Assembly (NCBI RefSeq): GCF_031626495.1
Contig: NZ_JAMQOJ010000004.1
Span: forward strand, 124,001-188,000
DNA from: Natrinema sp031626495
GTDB taxonomy: Archaea > Halobacteriota > Halobacteria > Halobacteriales > Natrialbaceae
Direction: 5' to 3'
DNA: 64,000 nucleotides
Of the stretch, positions 58,511-64,000 are shown piece after piece (the stretch's first letter is position 1; every line of letters begins with the position of its first letter). The translations under genes and the position numbers were made by a program. The notes under the pieces were generated by a model, which was not told the DNA's origin, ran no database searches, and saw nothing but the letters and a program-made list of their open reading frames with translations.

Positions 58511-59119
58511 ATGAGCGACGAAACGACTGCGGACGATGCGAGCGTAATCGTTGTCGGCGGCGGCCCCGCCGGACTGAGTGCGGCGCTGTTCACCGCGAAG
58601 AACGGCCTCGAGACGACGGTCTTCGACAGCGACGGGACGTGGATGCACAAAGCGCACCTGTTCAACTACCTCGGGATCGGTTCGGTCGGCGGCAGCGAGT
58701 TCATGACGACGGCCCGCCAGCAGGTCGACGACTTCGGTGCCGACCGCCGGCAGGACGAGGAAGTGACCGCAGTCGACGAGTCCGGCGACGGCTTCGCAGT
58801 CGAAACCGACGAGGGCAGCTACGAGGCCGACTACGTCGTGCTCGCGACGGGCGCGAACCGCGACCTCGCCGAGGAACTGGGCTGCGAGCTGACCGAGGAA
58901 GGACCCGTCGAGGTCGGCGTCTCGATGGAGACGAGCGTCGACGGCGCCTACGCGACCGGCGCGATGGTTCGCGCCGAGGAGTGGCAGGCCGCCATCGCCG
59001 TCGGCGACGGGGCCGCCGCAGCACTCAACATCCTTTCGAGCGTAAAAGGCGAACACTTCCACGACTTCGACGTTCCCGCGGACGCCGAGCGCGTCTTCGG
59101 GGAGCACCTCGCGGAGTAG
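58511..59119 (+). CDS. Single-domain FAD/NAD(P)-binding oxidoreductase (thioredoxin reductase-like, no CxxC)
   Basis: A 202-residue flavoprotein with VVGGGPAGLSAALFTAKNG (FAD motif, about 14-32) and YVVLATGANRDLA. The thioredoxin reductase NADPH domain with CxxC is missing: the chain passes directly to the C-terminal FAD part (GVSMETSVDGAYATGAM). It may be a partner of another electron donor or act on a small disulfide or quinone. Divergent from gshA, upstream of the VOC-esterase operon. Confidence 0.82.
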   Translation: MSDETTADDASVIVVGGGPAGLSAALFTAKNGLETTVFDSDGTWMHKAHLFNYLGIGSVGGSEFMTTARQQVDDFGADRRQDEEVTAVDESGDGFAVETDEGSYEADYVVLATGANRDLAEELGCELTEEGPVEVGVSMETSVDGAYATGAMVRAEEWQAAIAVGDGAAAALNILSSVKGEHFHDFDVPADAERVFGEHLAE

Positions 59120-59172
59120 TCGCGGCGACGACCACGACCGATCGAATCGGTCCCGAATCGACCTGACTCACC

Positions 59173-59796
59173 ATGTCTAACGAACCCACCAATCCAGTCA
59201 CGCCGGAACTGCCCGACAGCCCCGTCCACGCGACGGGTACCGACCACATCACCATCTGGGGGAGCAACGAGGCCGATACGATCGAGTTCTACCGCGATCT
59301 GCTCGGCATGCCGCTGGTACTCCGCCAGCCGAACCTGGACGACCCCTCGCAGACCCACCTGTTCTTCGATACGGGCGACGGGCGCATCCTGACCTTCTTC
59401 GTCAGCGACGACCGCCCGTCGAATCAGCGCGGCCAGCGCGGCGGGATCGGATCCGTTCACCACCTCTGTTTCAGCATCGATCCCGACGAGTACGAGGACA
59501 CGATGGACGCCCTCGAGGAGGCCGGCTACCACTACAACGTCTTCGACCGGGGCATCTTCCACTCGATCTACACTCGCGACAACAACGGGCTGGTGATCGA
59601 GCTCTCGACGGACAAGTACGAGATCCCCGACGACCGCCGCGGCGAGGTACTGGCGAAGGCCCAGGAGCTCCGCGAGGCAGACGGTGCGGAGTACGCCAAA
59701 GACGAGCACCTCCGCGAGGCAATCGAGGCCGTCGGCCTCGAGGTCGTCAAACACGACCTGCCCGACGCCAGCGCCGGCGTCGGTGGTGTCGAATGA
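59173..59796 (+). CDS. VOC-family metalloprotein (glyoxalase/extradiol dioxygenase, MhqO-like)
   Basis: A 207-residue VOC protein with metal ligands in TGTDHITIW, VHHLCFSI and VIELSTDKY. The 50-residue C-terminal extension is charged. Overlap of its stop with the esterase start (ATGA at 59793) recalls the Bacillus mhqO-mhqD operon for quinone detoxification, though MhqO has two modules and this has one. Confidence 0.82.
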   Translation: MSNEPTNPVTPELPDSPVHATGTDHITIWGSNEADTIEFYRDLLGMPLVLRQPNLDDPSQTHLFFDTGDGRILTFFVSDDRPSNQRGQRGGIGSVHHLCFSIDPDEYEDTMDALEEAGYHYNVFDRGIFHSIYTRDNNGLVIELSTDKYEIPDDRRGEVLAKAQELREADGAEYAKDEHLREAIEAVGLEVVKHDLPDASAGVGGVE

Positions 59797-60446
59797 GCGC
59801 CGGCGCCGACGTGGACGGCCCCCATCAGGGGCAGCAGCTCGTCACCGGCGGCACCGACCTCGAAGACGCCGAGGCGGCGCTCGTGCTCACCCACGGCCGC
59901 GGAGCGACGGCTCGAGGGATGATCCAGCTTGCAGACGAGGTGCATCGAGAGGGTGTCGCCTTCCTCGCGCCGCAGGCGGCCCGCCGGACCTGGTATCCGA
60001 ACTCGTTTCTCGCACCCGTAGAGCGCAACGAGCCCGGCCGATCGTCGGGCCTGCAGGCGATCGGCGACGCCATCGAGCGGGCCAACGTCGCCGGGATCCC
60101 GACGGAGCGCGTCATGCTCGTCGGCTTCTCGCAGGGCGGCTGTCTCGCCAGCGAGTATCTCGCGCGCAACCCGCGCCGGTACGGCGGTCTCGCGGCCCTC
60201 AGCGGCGGGCTGATCGGCGAGGAACTCGACGACGAGTATCCCGGCGACCTCGAGGCGACCCCTGTTTTCCTCGGCTGTAGCGACGTCGACCCGCACATCC
60301 CCGAGGAGCGGGTCCACGACACGGCCGACGTCTTCGAATCGATGAACGCCGACGTGACCGAACGGCTCTACGAGGGGATGGGCCACGGCGTCAACGAGGA
60401 CGAACTCGAGTTCGTCTCCGGGATGGTCGCCGACCTACTCGACTGA
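59793..60446 (+). CDS. Carboxylesterase/phospholipase-like hydrolase (MhqD-like)
   Basis: A 217-residue alpha/beta hydrolase: nucleophile Ser113 in GFSQGG, aspartate in GCSDVDPHIP, histidine in GMGHGVNEDE, oxyanion region LTHGRGA. Matches phospholipase/carboxylesterase and MhqD-type enzymes. Translationally coupled to the VOC gene. Substrate inferred only from operon similarity. Confidence 0.88.
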   Translation: MSAGADVDGPHQGQQLVTGGTDLEDAEAALVLTHGRGATARGMIQLADEVHREGVAFLAPQAARRTWYPNSFLAPVERNEPGRSSGLQAIGDAIERANVAGIPTERVMLVGFSQGGCLASEYLARNPRRYGGLAALSGGLIGEELDDEYPGDLEATPVFLGCSDVDPHIPEERVHDTADVFESMNADVTERLYEGMGHGVNEDELEFVSGMVADLLD

Positions 60447-60640
60447 CTCGGATCGGCGCGCACGCTCGAGGTTCAGACCGGCCATCTCGATCGACGGCTG
60501 TCAGCGGCACGATCTCCTGTTCCGCTCGATTTCCACTCACGGTGGCGCGCGCTGCATCGCGGTGAGCCACTGGCGTGTGAAAACCAAAATCGAGCGAAAA
60601 AGACGAGACGTCAGGGGTTGCCGAGAGCGGACTCGAGCGG

Positions 60641-61672
60641 TTACTCCGGCTTCAGGCCGCCGTCCTGAACGCGCATGACGGCCTCGCCGTCGGCGAGGTT
60701 CGGCGCGTCGACCAGTTTGACGATCCGCTTGTCGCCCTTGGACTTGCGCAGGTAGATCCGGAAGGTCGACTTGTGGCCCAGAATGTTGCCACCGATCGGC
60801 TGGGTCGGGTCGCCGAAGAACGAGTCGGGGTTCGACGCGACCTGATTCGTCACGATGACGGCGCAGTTGTAGAGGTTCCCAACCTTGTCCAGATCGTGGA
60901 GGTGCTTGTTGAGCTTCTGCTGGCGGTCCGCGAGTTCACCCCGGCCGACGTACTCGGCGCGGAAGTGGGCGGTCAGCGAGTCCACACAGAGCAGCCGAAC
61001 GGGGTACTCCGAGTCCTCGTGTTCGCCCGCGAGTTCCTTGGCCTTCTCGGCGAGCAGCATCTGGTGGTTCGAGTTGAACGCCTTCGCGACGTGAATCTTC
61101 TCGAGGACGTCCTCGACGAGTTCGTCGACCGCGTCCTCGTCGTCGGCCGAGCCCTCGATCTCGCGGTCCTCGAGTGTCGCGTTGATGGCCTCGTCGGACA
61201 GCCCCCGAACCATGTCGTCGATCCGCTCGGGCCGGAAGGTGTCCTCGCTGTCCACGAAGATGGCGCTGCCGTGGAGGCCGCCGACTTCCTGGGGAAGCTG
61301 GACGTTGACGGCCATCTGGTGGGTAACCTGGGACTTGCCGGCTCCGAACTCGCCGTAGACTTCGGTGATCGACTGGGTCTCGATCCCGCCGCCGAGCAGG
61401 TCGTCGACCTCGTCGATGTGCCAGCGTAGCTTGCCGATCTCGTTTCGTCGCTCGAGGACGGTCGACCCGGTCTCGAAGCCGCCGATGTCGGCCGCGTCTC
61501 GGGCGGCGCGGACGATGTCCGACGCGGTGGACTCGCCGACGTCAGCCGTGTTCGACAGTTCGGACGGCGAGGCGACCGCCAGACTCTGGAAGGAGTCGAA
61601 GCCTGCGTCGTGGAGTTTGTCTGCCGTTGCCGGTCCGACGCCGGGGAGCGTCTCGAGATCTGCTTCGGGCAT
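60641..61672 (-). CDS. radA: DNA repair and recombination protein RadA
   Basis: A 343-residue archaeal RecA/Rad51 homologue: N-terminal helix-hairpin-helix domain (LPGVGPATADKLHDAGFDS), polymerisation motif region, Walker A GEFGAGKSQ (107-115), Walker B LLCVDSLT, L1/L2 loops with QQKLNKHLHDL and NQVASNPDSFFGDPTQPIGGN. No intein. Catalyses strand exchange in homologous recombination. ATG at 61672. Confidence 0.98.
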   Translation of the reverse strand: MPEADLETLPGVGPATADKLHDAGFDSFQSLAVASPSELSNTADVGESTASDIVRAARDAADIGGFETGSTVLERRNEIGKLRWHIDEVDDLLGGGIETQSITEVYGEFGAGKSQVTHQMAVNVQLPQEVGGLHGSAIFVDSEDTFRPERIDDMVRGLSDEAINATLEDREIEGSADDEDAVDELVEDVLEKIHVAKAFNSNHQMLLAEKAKELAGEHEDSEYPVRLLCVDSLTAHFRAEYVGRGELADRQQKLNKHLHDLDKVGNLYNCAVIVTNQVASNPDSFFGDPTQPIGGNILGHKSTFRIYLRKSKGDKRIVKLVDAPNLADGEAVMRVQDGGLKPE

Positions 61673-61833
61673 ACTCCTCCGTAGTGCCGGACCCCCCATA
61701 AAGCCTCGTTTACAGGGAAGTGAAAGTGAAAGTGCCGGAGGGCGGCGGGAGAGTTCGGAGAGACAGTCTCGGACTTCGAAATGAAGGGGACGACAGCGAT
61801 GCGAGGGCGGCCGCGAGCGAGGGCAAAGCGAGT

Positions 61834-63018
61834 TCAGCGGTCCCGGTCGCCGGTATCCCACTCGAGGCAGCGGAGCCGTCCGTCGTCGCTCCCGACGAAG
61901 AGTCGGCCGGGCGCGACCGCGGGCGTCCCCGCGATGGCGTCGTCGGCGCGGACGTTCCAGATCGGTTCGGCGTCGTCGACGTCGATTCCGTAGAGGGAGC
62001 CGCTGTCGTCGCCGACGCAGAGCACGTCGCCGACGACGACCGGACAGGAGCGGACCGGCCCGTCGAGTTCGATCCCCGTCCGCGAGAACAGCCAGCCGCG
62101 GAGTTTGCGCCGGCCGACGGTCGTGTCCGTGACGTGGACGTAGCCGTCGGCGGCCCCGACGAACGTCGTCTCCGCGGCCGCGAGGACGGTCGGTGACGTG
62201 GTGAACGCGGCCCCGATCTCGTAAGTGAACCACGTCTGCCCGGTGGCGGCGTCCAGCGCGAGCAGCGTCCCCGCGTCGTCGGCGACGTAGACTCGGTCCT
62301 CCGCGACGGTCGGTCCGACCGCGACCGCGCCGGCGGCGGGTGCGGTCCAGACCTCCTCGCCCGTCTCGGCCTCGAGCGCGAGCACCGTTCCGGCCGCGGT
62401 TCCCGCGAACGCCCGCTCGTCGATCCACCGCTGATCGGGTTGCTGCCGGTCGTCCGCGAGCAAGTCCGCATCAGCCGACTCCGAGAGCGGGGTCCGTGAC
62501 GGTTGTGACGGGTCGTACTCCCGGCCGTCGGCGAGCGCCGGTCGGCCGACCACCGCCGACTCGGTCTCGTGGGTCCAGAGCTCCTCGCCCGTCTCGACCT
62601 CGAGCGCGGACAGTCCGACGGCGTGCCCGGCGTAGAGTCGGCCCTCGGAGAGCGACAGCGCAGACTCGAGATCCCCCGGAAGGTCGGCCTGCCATTCCTC
62701 GTCGCCGGTAGCTGGATCGAGCGCGCGGACGGTCCCGCCGGAAGTTCCCAGATAGAGCCGATCGCGGGTGACAACCGGCGTCGCTTCGGCCGCCGCCGTC
62801 GTCTCGACCGTCCACCGGCGGCGGCCCGTCTCGGCCTCGAGCGCGTAGCAGTTGCCGCCGTCCGTCCCGACGTAGACGGTATCGCGGTCGCAGACCGGCG
62901 ATCCCGGCCGCCCAGCGAGGTCGGCCGTCCAGGTCTCGGTGACTCGGGACGGTCCCTCGAGGTCGCGCCGGAGCCCCGCGTTCGTCGGTCCGCCCTTGTG
63001 CTGGTTCCAGTCGGTCAC
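61834..63018 (-). CDS. PQQ-like beta-propeller repeat protein
   Basis: A 394-residue protein built from about seven PQQ-type blades (for example VYVGTDGGNCYALEAETGRRRWT, LYLGTSGGTVRALDPATGDEEW, VYVADDAGTLLALDAATGQTWF). No signal peptide is visible, so it is probably cytoplasmic or exported without one. An acidic insert interrupts one blade near 170-200. TATA-like TTATACC about 25-30 bp upstream of the ATG. Function unknown; such propellers often scaffold or bind ligands. Confidence 0.85.
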   Translation of the reverse strand: MTDWNQHKGGPTNAGLRRDLEGPSRVTETWTADLAGRPGSPVCDRDTVYVGTDGGNCYALEAETGRRRWTVETTAAAEATPVVTRDRLYLGTSGGTVRALDPATGDEEWQADLPGDLESALSLSEGRLYAGHAVGLSALEVETGEELWTHETESAVVGRPALADGREYDPSQPSRTPLSESADADLLADDRQQPDQRWIDERAFAGTAAGTVLALEAETGEEVWTAPAAGAVAVGPTVAEDRVYVADDAGTLLALDAATGQTWFTYEIGAAFTTSPTVLAAAETTFVGAADGYVHVTDTTVGRRKLRGWLFSRTGIELDGPVRSCPVVVGDVLCVGDDSGSLYGIDVDDAEPIWNVRADDAIAGTPAVAPGRLFVGSDDGRLRCLEWDTGDRDR

Positions 63019-63469
63019 TACGTGCGGCTACCGACCGAACCGGTATAACAGTGGGTGGAGACACCGTCCCCGCTCGAAGGGATGTCCAATACGGGAAAAG
63101 AACGTGTCACTCCCATCCAATCGACCGCAGGCTGTGGCGCGCGCTGGTGGTGGGCCGAGCGTCAGCGAGGACGACCACAGACACCGTGCGAGGGTCGAGC
63201 GAACGCCGAACGGCGGGAGCGAGTCGGTTGGGGAGGGCGTGGCCAACCCGTGTGTCCACGATAGCAGAACGCTTCGATTCACATCGTCTCGTTCGATCCG
63301 ACTGTGATATTCACGCACCTACCGAACGGACGTCCGCGAGCTACCCGCTTCCGGACGCCGAATTGACTACCGACTCGTGATCGACCTGTGACTCACCGAA
63401 GGAAGGGAGAGCGGCAGGAGAAGGGGGAGCAACTGGTGTATGGCGCAGTTGTGATGATGTGGCTTCGAT
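63019..63469. other. Intergenic region with a short polypurine tract
   Basis: No gene supported. A purine-rich tract near 63398-63429 precedes repeat copy 2, like the tract beside copy 1 at 8431-8534. Confidence 0.45.
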
Positions 63470-63535
63470 GGGTCCCTGCCGCGTACTTCGTCGTATGCGC
63501 CGAACCGCAATACCGGTGTTCCCAACACGATTTGG
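63470..63535 (-). repeat. Dispersed 3'-flanking repeat, copy 2 (partner at 8535-8600)
   Basis: See copy 1. This copy starts 52 bp after the stop of the PspAB-like gene when read on the minus strand. Confidence 0.6.
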
Positions 63536-63586
63536 AAGTCCGCCGGTCGGGCCTAAACGCGAATACGGACAGCGCTCGCCGACCCG

Positions 63587-64000
63587 CTACTCCCAGGGGT
63601 GCGTGCCGCGCTCGCTGGGCCAGAGCGGATACCAGTACTCCTTCTCGCTCTCGATCTCGAGTTCGCCGTCCAAGGCCGACTCGAGGGTGAACTCCGCGCT
63701 CGAGTCGCGTTCCCGACCGCCTCGCGGGACGAACGGATAGAAGCGGCCGCGCCGGAAGGAGTAGATCCAGTACGCGGTGCCATCGCGGTCTCGATACGCG
63801 AACACCGCCGCCAGCAGCCGCGAACCGTAGCCGTGCTCGATGAACGTGTCGGCGGCGAAGTGCATGCTCGTGATCAGATCCTCGGGATCGTCGTCCTCGA
63901 GGACGACCCAGTGATAGCCGTGATCGTCCGCCGTGACCGAGAACTCGGTGCCCGTTTCCTCCTGGCCGGCCTCGAGGATCGCCTCGACCTCGTCGACGGC
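63587..64000 (-). CDS. PspA-associated protein PspAB-like, partial (5' end beyond window)
   Basis: The last 137 codons of a minus-strand gene that continues past the right edge. The visible part (AVDEVEAILEAGQEETGTEFS, HGYHWVVLEDDDPEDLITSMHFAAD, AYWIYSFRRGRFYPFVPRGGRERDSSAEFTLESALDGELE, EKEYWYPLWP) fits haloarchaeal PspAB, linked to envelope stress. The ATG at 63865 is internal because the frame is open and conserved in character to the edge. Stop TAG at 63587. Confidence 0.75.
   Translation of the reverse strand, partial: AVDEVEAILEAGQEETGTEFSVTADDHGYHWVVLEDDDPEDLITSMHFAADTFIEHGYGSRLLAAVFAYRDRDGTAYWIYSFRRGRFYPFVPRGGRERDSSAEFTLESALDGELEIESEKEYWYPLWPSERGTHPWE

Noticed and set aside
60641..61672. 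Intein in RadA
   Set aside because: The gene is of normal length and all motifs are continuous.
63051..63380. Small plus-strand frames before the right-hand repeat
   Set aside because: Basic, low-information translations without a plausible promoter or family.
1..64000. CRISPR array or cas genes
   Set aside because: No regularly spaced short repeats with unique spacers and no Cas-like proteins are seen; the only tandem repeat is the 27-bp in-frame unit at 52621.
1..64000. Replication origin
   Set aside because: No Orc1/Cdc6 gene and no cluster of origin-recognition-box-like repeats noticed.

Overview
The window is chromosomal DNA from a halophilic archaeon (class Halobacteria; the GC-rich codon use and gene set fit the Natrialbales, but I cannot place the genus from sequence alone). 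Support: strongly acidic proteins, Tat signal peptides on most exported proteins, lipoprotein signals next to twin arginines, archaeal ribosomal and translation genes (L39e, L31e, aIF6, L18a), prefoldin alpha, archaeal SRP54/FtsY, RadA, bacterio-opsin-activator (bat/HTH-10) regulators, F420-type proteins and TATA-box promoters lying 25-35 bp upstream of many start codons (leaderless genes).

Layout. 0-8.3 kb: a Tat-exported hydrolase, then sufU and sufS (Fe-S assembly) separated by about 5 kb of unusual DNA. That interval holds a receiver protein with Glu at the phosphosite, a candidate structured RNA, a zinc-finger microprotein, a broken DUF2270 gene, a bat regulator with a second receiver bracketed by imperfect direct repeats in AT-richer DNA, and a Tat-exported protein made of two HU domains. 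8.3-12.6 kb: a membrane sensor, two small membrane proteins and an HTH regulator, divergent from an ABC exporter. 12.6-15.6 kb: DUF424, TPR protein, FAD amine oxidase. 15.6-23.6 kb: a probable catabolic cluster with divergent arms: hyuA-hyuB-isochorismatase-like amidase on one strand, CoA transferase, DRE-TIM lyase/synthase-like protein and a bat regulator on the other. 23.6-29.4 kb: ThpR, a secreted zincin-like protein, then the information-processing cluster L39e-L31e-aIF6-(two small genes)-L18a-pfdA-ftsY. 30.4-33.8 kb: a siroheme nitrite/sulfite reductase overlapping an F420 hydrogenase beta-type flavoprotein. 33.9-47.3 kb: peroxiredoxin, AEC transporter, GNAT, thiE-thiM, a palindrome cluster, rubrerythrin-like protein, lipoproteins, divergent rhodaneses, a histidine kinase, a disulfide oxidoreductase and an orphan HicB. 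47.4-54.1 kb: SRP54, CBS-MaoC fusion, UPF0201/UPF0200 pair, tRNA-Arg(UCU), two tandem type IV pilins. 55-64 kb: C45 Ntn-hydrolase, Yip1 protein, GshA-like ligase, a flavoprotein, a VOC-esterase operon resembling bacterial quinone detoxification genes, RadA, a PQQ-type propeller and, cut by the right edge, PspAB.

Working together: three themes recur. Sulfur and redox chemistry is spread over the window (sufU/sufS, rhodaneses, siroheme reductase with flavoprotein partner, GshA-like ligase, disulfide reductase, peroxiredoxin). SRP targeting is represented by both SRP54 and FtsY. Surface functions include many Tat substrates, lipoproteins and pilins. The best candidates for something undescribed are the exported tandem-HU protein, the two-gene arrangement resembling methanogen Fsr, the structured RNA at 2659-2768, and the hydantoinase/CoA-transferase cluster with an altered DRE-TIM enzyme.
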